This document shows, in pieces, positions 26,311 to 35,280 of a DNA stretch of 64,000 nucleotides. The notes beneath the pieces are model-generated. The model had not been told where the DNA came from. It worked only from the letters and a program-made list of their open reading frames with translations, and searched no databases. The stretch comes from Nitrospira sp. GTDB lineage: Bacteria > Nitrospirota > Nitrospiria > Nitrospirales > Nitrospiraceae. Both the position numbers and the translations under genes were made by a program. The stretch's first letter is position 1. Each line of letters begins with the position of its first letter. The DNA lies in NCBI GenBank assembly GCA_024998685.1, contig JACOEH010000004.1:62001-126000 (forward strand), given 5' to 3'.

Positions 26311-26362
26311 CATACGGCGTTCTGCCTGCGATTAGAGCCGATAGCGCAGGAAGAGATGGCCG
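26311..26362. repeat. direct repeat right of vapBC, copy 2
   Basis: Partner of 25371-25417. It overlaps the last codons and stop of the RibD-type gene (26332-26334 on the minus strand), so the native copy is this one and the left copy is the duplicate. Confidence 0.7.
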
Positions 26363-27192
26363 CTCTTGGCGGCCCGTTTCACGGACAGCAATGTGCTCCA
26401 CATTGCCTGCTCAGGGGCCAACCCGAGCGGACCGGAAAAGGCCGGTCGCTCTTCCGTCCCGCCCCGTCCGACGATTTGAGGAGCCACGGTGAGAAATAAT
26501 TCGTCAAGCAGTGATTGTTTTAGGAAAGACGAAAACAACGTCGGTCCTCCTTCATGAAGGAGGATCTTCACTCCATAGTCGGCATGAAGCAATGCAGCCA
26601 TATCGGATGGATTGAGTACTGTGTCGCCGGGAAGTACGTGAACAGTGGCCGGTAAGGAGGTCCCGTATCGTTCATGCAGACGTGCGGCGCCTTGTTCGGT
26701 CGTCAGCACAGGACTGCGGATCTCTTCGCGCTTAAACAATGGCTGATCGAGGTCGGCATGACCCCTGCCGCTGACCACGACGTTGACAGGGTAGAGAGAC
26801 CCCTTACCGATATGCTTCCGAAATGCCTGAAACTCCTGGTCGAATGCCGGACACACGAAGTCGGCGGTCCAGGCATGCCCGGGCGCGTTCCGAAAGGTGT
26901 CTTCTCCGAACATGACCGCGTCGGCATAGGCGCGCAACAGCCCCATGATAAACGCATCCTCTTCATTTCTCCCGCTGATCTCCGCGCCTCCCGATTTGCC
27001 GGGAATCCTCAGTGAGACAATGCCGTCCAATGTCTGAACAAAATTGCCGACGATCAGCGGCCTATTCGATGCATCGCTGAAGCACAATTCGCCGTCATAC
27101 GCTTCGTGCAGGACCTTCGTCAGACACGGAGAGGGTGGAGCTCCGGTTCCATCGTATATCGTTCTATCGTATATGGTTCTGATATCCAACAT
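26332..27192 (-). CDS. RibD C-terminal/dihydrofolate-reductase-like reductase
   Basis: The product from 27192 is 286 residues with the RibD-C fold: IVGNFVQTLDGIVSLRIPG, EEDAFIMGLLRAYADAVMFGEDTFR, PVNVVVSGRG, ILLHEGGPTLFSSFLKQSLLDELFLTVAPQIVG. The motif LHEGGPTL is the NADPH-binding glycine turn and LDELFLTVAP the conserved dimer helix. Family members reduce 5-amino-6-ribosylamino-uracil phosphate or unknown pyrimidines/pterins. No deaminase domain is present. The start codon is uncertain: an upstream ATG extends the frame 46 residues, with no better ribosome site. Confidence 0.8.
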   Translation of the reverse strand: MLDIRTIYDRTIYDGTGAPPSPCLTKVLHEAYDGELCFSDASNRPLIVGNFVQTLDGIVSLRIPGKSGGAEISGRNEEDAFIMGLLRAYADAVMFGEDTFRNAPGHAWTADFVCPAFDQEFQAFRKHIGKGSLYPVNVVVSGRGHADLDQPLFKREEIRSPVLTTEQGAARLHERYGTSLPATVHVLPGDTVLNPSDMAALLHADYGVKILLHEGGPTLFSSFLKQSLLDELFLTVAPQIVGRGGTEERPAFSGPLGLAPEQAMWSTLLSVKRAAKSGHLFLRYRL

Positions 27193-27351
27193 CTCTTTGG
27201 ATGAGATCAGGCACTCTTCACCCGAGTCCCAGAAAGACCGTGGCAAGCACCTCGCCTGTTGAGTCTTTACTGTATGGCTTGAAGCGATAAAGAAGTTCGC
27301 CAGGCCGAGACCCCAGGCTTTCGGTTCCACCGGAAGCCTGGGGTGGGTCTG

Positions 27352-27627
27352 TTACGGTTCCGTCTTCTTGATGAGTCTGCCGCTATAGGCGTCGATCCAG
27401 ACCGTTCGGCTGTTGTTCTGATTGTCGGCCAATTGCACTTCGTACACGGTCCGATCGCCTTCTTTTTCCACATGACTTTCCTTCGCCCGTGATCCGGGAA
27501 TAGATGCTTCGGCCGTGCGAACGGCATCCGACATGGAAATATTGGCGGATCGCGCCATTTTATCCTGACTGCTACAGGCGCCCAAGGCGCAAAACACCAA
27601 TGCGAACGGCAAGACAAGGTAACGCAT
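27352..27627 (-). CDS. PepSY-domain lipoprotein
   Basis: The 91-residue product has a lipoprotein signal (LVFCALGACSS, lipid-bearing Cys at about residue 18) and one PepSY domain: ISMSDAVRTAEASIPGSRAKE, YEVQLADNQ, and WIDAYSGRLIKKTEP, matching the VxVDAxTGxV ending. PepSY domains are small inhibitors or binding modules in the envelope. GGAGG lies 8 nt before the ATG. It is convergent with nothing and lies 160 bp from the RibD-type gene in the same direction. Confidence 0.85.
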   Translation of the reverse strand: MRYLVLPFALVFCALGACSSQDKMARSANISMSDAVRTAEASIPGSRAKESHVEKEGDRTVYEVQLADNQNNSRTVWIDAYSGRLIKKTEP

Positions 27628-28302
27628 AATGATCCCTCCGGCTTGAAGTAACGGATAATGTTTATCAATGGTATAGCCTACGACGCAAACTTCAGACCAG
27701 TGCTACACAGTCGGCGTGCGGTGGAGTTAATGGCGAAAGCTTTGAGACAACAATAAGATGGCCTTGCCCATGATCCAGAATCGGAACAAGTCCGTAACGA
27801 AGGGGGTCTTCCAATCTGTCCACCCCAAAGACATTTCGTCCCAATGAGTCTCCGTGCGTCTGTTGCTCGGAAAATCACTAGTGGTGATCCGCACGGCAAT
27901 ATGAAACGTTTGGAGCAATGAATACGAGTAACGAGTTACTAGGTGTCCGGACCGGCAAACCTGAATCTATGAAGTCCCGCCCGGTTAAAAAGATCGTCTC
28001 TTAGGCGCCCGTCGATTCAGCATAGCGGGCGTATACTATGTCGATGTCCAGCATCCGGACATCTCTCGACGGTGGCCGAGAAACGGTTTGCGTACTACCA
28101 TCCGGACGGCAGGGCTGTGCGGGAGAGGGACAAATGGTGTCACCGAAGAACACTAGGGGTTACACACCCCATATCTACATGAATTATCCAGATAATACTC
28201 GGGGATGTCCCAGTATCATCGTTATTCGGTTTGCGATATAACACAGCTTAAATTAAGTGGTTTCTGTTTCTATTGTTAATCGAGTATCCGCTTTGGTTCA
28301 GC
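27628..28302. other. 650-bp sparse region
   Basis: Little coding is visible apart from the short frame at 27727-27834. A small stem (GGCGCCCG with CGGGCG) occurs around 28000-28030, and a palindromic-looking ACTAGGGGTT occurs at about 28151. No RNA gene is recognised. Confidence 0.4.
27727..27834 (-). CDS. possible 35-residue membrane peptide
   Basis: The frame from an ATG at 27834 reads MSLGWTDWKTPFVTDLFRFW followed by IMGKAILLLSQSFRH. It has a protein-like aromatic composition and one hydrophobic stretch, but only a weak ribosome site (GGGACGAA). It may be the C-terminal part of a lost gene instead. Low confidence. Confidence 0.25.
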   Translation of the reverse strand: MSLGWTDWKTPFVTDLFRFWIMGKAILLLSQSFRH

Positions 28303-29370
28303 ATGGCAGACGCACCGACAATCGTTCGGCGGTGGATACCTTCATTCTTCTTCATAGTCCTGGGTACCGGGTTGAACTGGTGTTTGACGTCCTCAATGTC
28401 GTTCGCTGGTGTGCCCCTTCAAGAAAGCTATCCGGCGGTTTCTCCTCCAGCCATCGATAGTGTGTGGGCAGCCGAGACGAAGAGCGATAAGCGCATTGCA
28501 TACAATTCGATGTCTGTCGGAGGAAGGGATGCCTGTTTTCCCATTGAGGGTGATTCAATAGAGGACCGATTGGGTCGACGGCCATTCTCCGGCAAACGCG
28601 CCTTGCTCTTGCCGTTGACGACGATGTGCGTCGGTTTATTCCCCGCCGCCGATGAAATCGGCTGGGCGGGGTATGAAGCACAAGGAGACCATGCGAGATC
28701 AGTGGGGAACTGGTCGGAGGCTGAACAAGCATACGCGATGGCTGTCGGGTTGCTGGATCGAACCGTCGACAAGGACGTCAATCTCGATCTGGCGGCTCTC
28801 CTCAATAAGTTGGGCGCCACTCGGTTCAAGCAAAACGACTTCGCCGGGGCGGAAACGGTTTTTCGCCGGGCACTGACCATCTACACGTCGGCTAAGGGCG
28901 CCGAGGATCTTCATGTCGCCGATACCTTGGATCTGGTCGCGAGCGCATTATTCGAACAACAGCAAGGCCGAGCCTTAGCCGGTCCATTGTTCTTTCGCGC
29001 ATGGGTCATTCGCGATGGGATGTTGAGGCCGGACCATCCTGCCATTGCGGATAGTCTTCATCACTTGGCCATGAGTTTATACTCCGACAACTTGTCGATG
29101 GCGATCCCTTTGTTTCTCCGTTCGAGGGACATCAGAGAAAAGGTCTTTGGTCACGACCATCCGTTGGTTGTGAACTCGCTCAACGCGATGGCGCAGCTCT
29201 ATGAGAAGCATAACCGCCCGGATCTTGCCATCCCGCTCTATCAAGCTGCGTTGACCATACAGGAAAAGGTATTCGGACCAAACGCCTCCGAGACGCAGCA
29301 GATCCGTTCCAGTTTGAATACGGCTCACGGATGGAAGGACCATCCGCAGGAAGGTCCGAACGGCCGGTAA
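28303..29370 (+). CDS. TPR-repeat protein, kinesin-light-chain type, membrane-anchored
   Basis: The protein (355 residues from the ATG at 28303; an in-frame TTG at 28273 is possible) has a hydrophobic N-terminal segment (IPSFFFIVLGTGLNWCL), a linker with a second hydrophobic patch (RALLLPLTTMCVGLF), then about five tetratricopeptide repeats from residue 125 on, of the 42-residue kinesin-light-chain kind: DLAALLNKLGATRFKQNDF, AETVFRRALTIYTSAKG, MAIPLFLRSRDIREKVFG, DLAIPLYQAALTIQEKVFG. These bind partner proteins. No enzymatic domain. The ribosome site is weak. Confidence 0.75.
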   Translation: MADAPTIVRRWIPSFFFIVLGTGLNWCLTSSMSFAGVPLQESYPAVSPPAIDSVWAAETKSDKRIAYNSMSVGGRDACFPIEGDSIEDRLGRRPFSGKRALLLPLTTMCVGLFPAADEIGWAGYEAQGDHARSVGNWSEAEQAYAMAVGLLDRTVDKDVNLDLAALLNKLGATRFKQNDFAGAETVFRRALTIYTSAKGAEDLHVADTLDLVASALFEQQQGRALAGPLFFRAWVIRDGMLRPDHPAIADSLHHLAMSLYSDNLSMAIPLFLRSRDIREKVFGHDHPLVVNSLNAMAQLYEKHNRPDLAIPLYQAALTIQEKVFGPNASETQQIRSSLNTAHGWKDHPQEGPNGR

Positions 29371-29475
29371 ACCTTTCTTACATTGCCGCTGCCATAGCGA
29401 CATCAGACTTCAACTCCACCTTGATCCATCCCGGTCGGCGGCCGTCACATGTTCGATGGGCATCCATGGCCGCAC

Positions 29476-29604
29476 TCAACGTTCCACTTGCGTCAAGACT
29501 TTGGACGTGACGCGCACAATCGAGTCGGTCGGTGCTTGAAGTTGAGGCTCCGGCACATCATCGACCCGAATATCACCGACACCGTGAAAGCCGACAGCTT
29601 TCAT
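29476..29604 (-). pseudogene. 5' fragment of a zinc-dependent alcohol dehydrogenase gene
   Basis: AGGAGGG lies 5 nt before an ATG at 29604. The frame starts KAVGFHGVGDIRVDDVPEPQ and continues LQAPTDSIVRVTS, the well-known N-terminus of MDR alcohol dehydrogenases, then leaves the family after residue 34 (KVLTQVER) and stops. The catalytic Cys/His zinc ligands that should follow are missing. Promoter and ribosome site therefore survive on a decapitated gene. Confidence 0.75.
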
Positions 29605-29844
29605 ACTTGCCCTCCTCTCTATCCGATTCCACAGCAGATATTGGAATGTTCTTCGACTGAGGAATTGCAGCAGAATATGTGCCATTAGCAGGGAGCATTC
29701 TCTACTATATTAAGGGAGGCCAAACGCTCATGACAAGACTAGGGAACCAATCGTCTCTGGAGGGACAGATGGTCCTCATGTTCTCTCATCGGAACAGGGG
29801 TTTTCCCAGGATGGGCGGAACACTCTGGGCGACTAGAGTTATGC

Positions 29845-30828
29845 ATGATGCGAATATGTTGGCTATTGCTCGTGGTGGTTCATTTGTCCGCGAACGGCTG
29901 CACCTCCACGCTGCCACCGCCCAAATCCACGTACACTTTCGATCGAGGGTGTACTCCACAGGAGGCCACCTTCAAGAATATGCCGTTCTCAGATGCTGAA
30001 ACAGCCCCTTCCTCTTCCGAGGCCACCAAAGACGGCGAAGCCAAAAAGTACTACAGCCCCATCGCAATACATATCGCCGATGTCATGCAGGTGCTTCCAT
30101 TACTCAATCGACTGGCGCGTCTCGAACGTGCTCACGAGGACGCCGATGAAGTGGAGCGTGTCAGACAGAAGCTGCTCAACATGGTCCAGCTTGCGACGCT
30201 CGAGGTGTCGAGCCTCGTCGCCGAATTGGAGTGTGAGGTCCATCGCGCCGATGAAGTGCAAGATCGGCTCAAAGACATTCAATTCACTCGTAGTATGTCC
30301 CAAACCCTCTTGGCGATCGTGATCGGCGGCTTTATTGACGCCGTTACAGGGGGATTCAACATCGCGACAGGCGCCATCAATGTCATTTCCGTCACGGGAG
30401 GAACGTTGGAGGTCCTATTTGGAGCATCAGCGAACTTTACAAAGGTGAGGCAAGAATTCAGGCACCCGCACAACCATCTTGAACGAATATGGATCGGTGA
30501 TGTGAGCCGAGAATACTATCCTCCTCGGGTCTGGCGGTTCTTGACATGGCCGAATAGCCGCGATCAAGAGGGGCGAAGTTTACGCGATGTGCTGATCGCG
30601 ACTTGGCAAGAAGAAGGCCGCCTTGGTGAACCCGGCTCGCGACGCGAGCAAGAACGGAAATCGCTCTTGTTCGGCTCGGGCGGGATCTATGATGCGGACG
30701 ATCTTCATATTCGAGAAGCCATGTTGCAGCAATTGGAGTCAATCATTCAATTGATGCATCAGGATCTGGAGACGTTGGTGCGTGAATTGTTGATTCATCA
30801 AGCGATGGAAGAAGGCGACGGAACGTAG
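29845..30828 (+). CDS. lipoprotein with hydrophobic middle segment (paralog of the pseudogene at 30998)
   Basis: The 327-residue protein begins with a lipoprotein signal (LLLVVVHLSANGC). A helical region follows (LLNRLARLERAHEDADEVERV), then a glycine-rich hydrophobic segment (LLAIVIGGFIDAVTGGFNIA) that could insert in or bind membrane, then a C-terminal module VWRFLTWPNSRDQEG, LIATWQEEGRLGEPGS, LLFGSGGIYDADDLHIREAML and LIQLMHQDLETLVRELLI. The same module is found in the gene downstream. I do not recognise the family. The outer membrane is the probable site. Confidence 0.75.
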   Translation: MMRICWLLLVVVHLSANGCTSTLPPPKSTYTFDRGCTPQEATFKNMPFSDAETAPSSSEATKDGEAKKYYSPIAIHIADVMQVLPLLNRLARLERAHEDADEVERVRQKLLNMVQLATLEVSSLVAELECEVHRADEVQDRLKDIQFTRSMSQTLLAIVIGGFIDAVTGGFNIATGAINVISVTGGTLEVLFGASANFTKVRQEFRHPHNHLERIWIGDVSREYYPPRVWRFLTWPNSRDQEGRSLRDVLIATWQEEGRLGEPGSRREQERKSLLFGSGGIYDADDLHIREAMLQQLESIIQLMHQDLETLVRELLIHQAMEEGDGT

Positions 30829-30997
30829 CGCTCTCTCACTTCCTTATCGGACTGGGGCCTCATTGCCGAAGGAGGCGTGAGGAGACGGGGCAGCGACGGA
30901 ATTACAAGTGATGTGCCTAGTACGAATACCATAGGTAATAGCTATAGGTAAGCGGTTCAGTGATTGAGGGAAAAGAGCGACGCATGGGGAGCAAAGG

Positions 30998-31512
30998 GTG
31001 AAGAAATACGCTGCTACTACCCGCTCACCACTTTCCACTGTCCTCCGCAAGACCTGGCCTCTGCTCCATTTCGCCGTTATCTTGACCTTGCTGCTCTCGG
31101 GATGTAGCCGATTGCTTCCGCCGACTGATCATGAAAAGACTGTCAGTTTTGAATCCCGCTGTAAGCCGCCGTCCATTTATCGAGGCGTGTCCGTAACCAT
31201 GTTGGACGGCCCCATAGGGGAGAGTGTGTGGAGATATCTCACGCGCCAGGGTAGGGGCAAGCTGAACGGACATACGTACCGAACCGAATTAATTAAGAGT
31301 TGGCAACAGGAAGGACGACTAGGCGAGTCGGGCTCGGACATTGAACACAAAGGGTCGCGCTGCTTTTCAGCGACGGAGGGGTCTATGAACTGCAAGATCT
31401 CCGAGCCAGGGCCGAGATGCTGAAGCTGCTCGCCGGCCTGGTCAAACTCATGCATCAAGATTTGGAAATGCTGGTTCGGCAGGTGCTGATTCAAGAGGTC
31501 TTGGCGAGATAG
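30998..31512 (+). pseudogene. shorter paralog of the preceding lipoprotein, frameshifted
   Basis: The frame starts KKYAATTRSPLSTVLRK with a lipobox LLLSGC, lacks the central domain, and enters the shared module VWRYLTRQGRGKL and SWQQEGRLGESGSDIEHK. At 31351-31352 one base is missing; the intended frame then continues LLFSDGGVYELQDLRARAEM and LMHQDLEMLVRQVLIQEVLAR to a stop at 31510-31512, aligning residue for residue with the upstream paralog (GSDIEHKRVALLFSDGG against GSRREQERKSLLFGSGG). The unrepaired frame ends at 31423. The deletion could also be a sequencing error. Confidence 0.75.
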
Positions 31513-31791
31513 ACGGTAAGGCGCGTCTGGCGGACTGCGTTGACCCACAATAATTGATTCCGGGCGTCGCCGGTACCATTCCACTTGAACGTTTTATCGG
31601 GGAATGGGATGGCCCACGGAGTGCCGAGTTCGTTTTTAGACGAGATACTTCGGGAACGAGGTCCCCAGAGACTGTGGCCGTTGCGATAACTGCCGTACCG
31701 GTGCGACGCACCGGATAATCGATGTGCGGCGACACCGAAATTAGACACGAGTACCTACCGAAGAAACATCGTCGGCCCCTCTGTGGCGCGA

Positions 31792-32319
31792 TCACTCGCC
31801 CTGGATGGATTGCGCAGAATCCAAATGGCTGTACAACTCCGGCCTCGCCTCGCGCAGATGCTTCTTGAGGCTGAAGTTGTCGACCTCGTCGGCCGCATTT
31901 TTTACCAGGTCGACCGCCTGTTCGTGCATCTTGACCTGATACTCAATGTACGCCTTATCGAAGTCCGAGCCTGATTTGTCTCGGAGTTCCTCCATCATGC
32001 CCTGGTGAGTGTCGTTCAACGTAAAGGCCAACGCCGGCTTTTGCGGCTGTACATCCATGCGTTGGACCAACTCGTTCATGTCCTCCATCATCCGCTGATG
32101 TTCACTGACCATGCGAGAGGCAAATAAGCGAACCTCCGGGGCAGTGGTCTTCTCCCTCGCAAGGTTACCGGCATCGATCTCGCTGTGATTAATGGTATCG
32201 AGCACGCCAAAAATTTCGGAATTCGACATGGTGCCGGGCATCATTTTCTGGGTTAACACGCAGCCTGACAGCACGATCCCGGCGGTGAATGTCAAACCGA
32301 TAGTCAATGCTGATTTCAT
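31792..32319 (-). CDS. DUF4142 lipoprotein
   Basis: The 175-residue product from the ATG at 32319 has AGGAGGAG 6 nt upstream and a lipobox (GIVLSGC). The mature part is a four-helix ferritin-like bundle of the DUF4142 type: SNSEIFGVLDTINHSEIDAGN, APEVRLFASRMVSEHQRMME, DFDKAYIEYQVKMHEQAVDL. The His/Glu positions of this family (HxE, MHEQ) are present, so metal binding is possible. Function unknown; often stress-related periplasmic proteins. Confidence 0.88.
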   Translation of the reverse strand: MKSALTIGLTFTAGIVLSGCVLTQKMMPGTMSNSEIFGVLDTINHSEIDAGNLAREKTTAPEVRLFASRMVSEHQRMMEDMNELVQRMDVQPQKPALAFTLNDTHQGMMEELRDKSGSDFDKAYIEYQVKMHEQAVDLVKNAADEVDNFSLKKHLREARPELYSHLDSAQSIQGE

Positions 32320-32377
32320 CGAAATCTCCTCCTGGGTCATTGGTGTCCTCAATTTGGACGAACTGTCTGCTGCCGGC

Positions 32378-32686
32378 TCAAGGCTGAAAGTTCCGTTTCC
32401 CGGTAAGCAAGTACCCTAACATCAACAGGCCTCCCAGCATGATCCAAGGATGGGATGCAATGTACTGTTCGAATTGCGGCCGCCGTTGATCCAAGGAGTC
32501 CTTCACACGGCCGATTGTGCGGTCTACTGTTTGATTGACGGCTTCCACTGCCTCGCTTCGCAGCTCATGGACGGCATCTTTTGTGCTGTCTATGGCGGTA
32601 TTCATCGCAGTCTCGACCGTATTGAGGCTCTCATCAGCCACTGTTTGAGCCGCTCCTGCGAACTTGTTTGAGGTTCTGTTGTCCAT
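32378..32686 (-). CDS. DUF883/ElaB-YqjD-like membrane-anchored protein
   Basis: The 102-residue protein has a long amphipathic helix rich in Glu, Val and Ala (LNTVETAMNTAIDSTKDAVH, ELRSEAVEAVNQTVDRTIG) and a C-terminal transmembrane anchor HPWIMLGGLLMLGYLLTGKR after the motif RPQFEQYIASHPW. This is the layout of ElaB/YqjD proteins, which bind ribosomes at the inner membrane in stationary phase. CGGAGG lies 6 nt before the start. It is the next gene upstream of the DUF4142 gene on the same strand. Confidence 0.82.
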   Translation of the reverse strand: MDNRTSNKFAGAAQTVADESLNTVETAMNTAIDSTKDAVHELRSEAVEAVNQTVDRTIGRVKDSLDQRRPQFEQYIASHPWIMLGGLLMLGYLLTGKRNFQP

Positions 32687-33223
32687 CTTCGCCTCCGTAT
32701 GTCTGAAAGGTTATCATGTCCTATCTCAAAAAGTTCGCAAGAGACGTGCCGTATATTTTGATGAATCGGACCTGGTGAGATTTGGTGGCGTGGTCAAAGA
32801 AGAATCTCTGCAATATCTCGCACCGGACCGGTTCAGGCCTCAAATGGAACGGATGCAACCCGACCTCGGCACGGTTGAAATGAGGTCAATGTGTTGTGCG
32901 GCTTATCGAAAAAGAATATGGATGGTTCCTTGCGGCGGCGCAGCGTACCTCGCCTGCCGGACACTCCTCGACGAAGGATGGGAATGCTTACTGAATACGA
33001 GGGAAATCACCAGTAGGTTTGCGACAGACTTGAGGAGACAATCAACATAGCGGTGAGAGCCCGTTCGTGGGAGTGACTGCGGTGTGGAAGGAAAACCCGC
33101 TCCGCATGAGACATCAAGTCGGAGTTTAATGAGCCGATGATTTACCAGGAAGATCTTGAAGGATGTTCAAATAAAGTCACTCAGGGAGCACCGAAGAGGC
33201 ATCGTTATCAACCGGGAGGTATT
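32687..33223. other. 540-bp intergenic region, no supported gene
   Basis: A 128-codon open frame covers 32664-33050 but begins inside the divergent gene, has no ribosome site and shows no family similarity that I recognise. I treat the region as non-coding control DNA. Confidence 0.4.
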
Positions 33224-33631
33224 ATGATGACTTCAAAAGTAATGCGAGTATTAGCAGGCGGAATTCTATTGTTTCTGTTCAGTATGCCACAGGGCGGCGA
33301 TGTCGCGTCCGCAGCAGACCAGCTAAAGGAAACCCCATGTGAAGTCGCAGAGGGAACAAATGCTATGCAGGCCGAACAAGCTGCGTCGAAGGGAAGCCAT
33401 ATGGTTTCCGGTGAAGTCATACGCGTAGACGGCACGACGTACGTTGTAAAGGATAAGAGCGGCAAAGAAGTGAGTTTGCAGATCGACGAGAAGACAGAGA
33501 AAGCTTCGATCAGTAAAGGAGATCACATTTCGGCGAATGTAGATAAGCAAAATCGAGCCCTGTGGATTCGATCCAACGAAAATACTGATCGCCGAAGTGA
33601 TCACGTCTCGGCGGACTGCAATCCGAAGTAA
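33224..33631 (+). CDS. small exported protein with one GxVxxV-type beta module
   Basis: GGGAGGT lies 3 nt before the first of two adjacent ATG codons. Residues 1-32 form a signal peptide. The mature part has SGEVIRVDGTTYVVKDKSGK, EVSLQIDEKTEKASISKGD and ISANVDKQNRALWIRS: the same beta module as at 507-938, with the central K-GD turn. Length 135 residues. No family name is recognised. Confidence 0.75.
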   Translation: MMTSKVMRVLAGGILLFLFSMPQGGDVASAADQLKETPCEVAEGTNAMQAEQAASKGSHMVSGEVIRVDGTTYVVKDKSGKEVSLQIDEKTEKASISKGDHISANVDKQNRALWIRSNENTDRRSDHVSADCNPK

Positions 33632-33845
33632 AGCTGAAGGGAAGACTTTCGCCTCAGTATCGAAAATTGGTGTGAGAAAAACTCTGCTGCGCAAAGGTCG
33701 GGATGCGGCAGCATAGCCGATTGATGTTGCACGACCATGGGAAACTCTCTGTGCGACCGCCAAGCACGCGATCAGCATGGAGTTCTTCAAAAATGGATTT
33801 ATCCCAACCATACCTGAGAAAACAAGACCACGGAAGTGAGCGCGC

Positions 33846-34778
33846 ATGAATCGAACTTCGGCCGAGTCATCGCTCACCAGCCAATCGCCCGCGTACAATC
33901 CCTGGAAGCTCGGAGGACTCTCCTTCTATCAACTGGGGCGGCGGCTGTGGCATGAGAGCTTGCAGGACGAAGTCCTGGGACGTGCCGCGCAGCTGTCGTA
34001 CTACATCCTGCTCGCGCTGTTTCCAATGTTATTGGTCCTTACGGCGCTTATGGGTGTCTTCTCAGTGGAAAATTACATGCCCGAACTGATGGGCTACTTG
34101 CGCCAGGTCTTGCCGAACGACGCCCTTTCCATGGTCGAGCGGTTCTTGACGCAAGTGGCCGAGGGCAGCGGCGCCAATATACTGTCGCTCGGTGGGTTGG
34201 GCGCCCTCTGGGCTTCGTCGAGCGGCATGACGGCGATCATGGACGCGTTGAATGTGGTGTATGGAGTCAAGACGGATAGCCGCCCGTTTTGGCGGGTGCG
34301 CCTCACCGCGATCGTGCTCACTATCGGATTAGCGGGGTTCGTCATTCTGTCCTTGACCCTGGTGCTGTACGGACCCAGCCTCGGCGCGTGGATCGCCGAT
34401 TTCGTCGGGTTGGGACGGGCGTTCATTGTGGCGTGGAATCTTCTGCAATGGCCGGTCGTCGTCGGCATCATGCTGCTGGTCGTCGGCGTGATTTATTACG
34501 TGTGCCCGGACATCCACCAAGATTGGCGGTGGGTGTCGCCTGGATCGGCCTTTGCTGTGGCGATGTGGATCGTTGTTTCTCTCGGGTTCAAACTGTATGT
34601 CGATAATTACGGCGATTACAACAAGGTCTATGGTTCCATCGCCGGCGTCATCGTCCTGATGCTGTGGCTCTATTGGAGCGGGATGGTGCTTCTGGTCGGC
34701 GGTGAGGTCAACGCGGAGATCGAGAAAGCAGCCACGGCACGAGCTCACCAGGATCGTGAGCATGAGGAAGCCGCCTGA
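33846..34778 (+). CDS. YihY/BrkB-family inner-membrane protein
   Basis: The 310-residue protein has about six transmembrane helices and the family's landmarks: GRAAQLSYYILLALFPMLLV near the N-terminus, LGALWASSSGMTAIMDALNVVYG, YYVCPDIHQDWRWVSPGSAFA and the C-terminal YGSIAGVIVLMLWLYWSG with LLVGGEVNAEIE. YihY proteins (formerly called ribonuclease BN by mistake) are of unsettled function, perhaps transport. The start codon lacks a good ribosome site but length matches the family. Confidence 0.93.
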   Translation: MNRTSAESSLTSQSPAYNPWKLGGLSFYQLGRRLWHESLQDEVLGRAAQLSYYILLALFPMLLVLTALMGVFSVENYMPELMGYLRQVLPNDALSMVERFLTQVAEGSGANILSLGGLGALWASSSGMTAIMDALNVVYGVKTDSRPFWRVRLTAIVLTIGLAGFVILSLTLVLYGPSLGAWIADFVGLGRAFIVAWNLLQWPVVVGIMLLVVGVIYYVCPDIHQDWRWVSPGSAFAVAMWIVVSLGFKLYVDNYGDYNKVYGSIAGVIVLMLWLYWSGMVLLVGGEVNAEIEKAATARAHQDREHEEAA

Positions 34779-34930
34779 TGAGGTGTAGGCATACGAAAAC
34801 ATCGTTCATACGAAGTTCATATCTGAGGGAAGGCGGTCGGGAAACGGCCTGGCATCTCCTCCCGCCATCCCGCTCGTATGTTTCACATGCCGAATCAAAC
34901 CGTAAGGCCATCATGTGCCCATATGCCGAG

Positions 34931-35149
34931 TCAATATCGCTCCGGCGCAGGATCATGCCGATCGACCTGTTTATGGGGAATTATTCCCCCTCCAGAATCT
35001 GTGCCTGCCGGCCTGGGGGTTAGGTCCGTCCCCTTGGAGGTCTCCGGTATCGAGGGATGACCGGGAGCCCAAGCTGAGCATCCGTGAATGCAAAGCGAAA
35101 GGATCAGACTCGCGAACATAATGCCGTACTCGGTTCGTAACGAGATCAT
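34931..35149 (-). CDS. small lipoprotein
   Basis: The 72-residue product starts 4 nt after GGAGGAA and has a clear lipoprotein signal (MFASLILSLCIHGCSA). The mature part of about 48 residues is rich in Pro, Gly and Thr (PSIPETSKGTDLTPRPAG) and looks disordered. No family is recognised. Confidence 0.6.
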   Translation of the reverse strand: MISLRTEYGIMFASLILSLCIHGCSAWAPGHPSIPETSKGTDLTPRPAGTDSGGGIIPHKQVDRHDPAPERY

Positions 35150-35280
35150 AATTCCTCCATGGATGAAACGGAATTACACGAAAGCGCGTGATTGTTGCCG
35201 GCTACCGCGCTCATCAACGTTGAATCCTCTAGCGCCATCTTCAGACCCAGGGCGTCGATGGCCCTTATCTCATTGCCGGT

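Noticed and set aside
32664-33050. 128-codon open frame on the plus strand
   Set aside because: It begins inside the divergent DUF883-like gene, has no ribosome site, and its peptide shows no domain or signal that I recognise.
34779-34930. Possible small genes between yihY and the small lipoprotein
   Set aside because: Frames lack ribosome sites and recognisable peptides; the space is short and convergent, so it probably only holds terminators.
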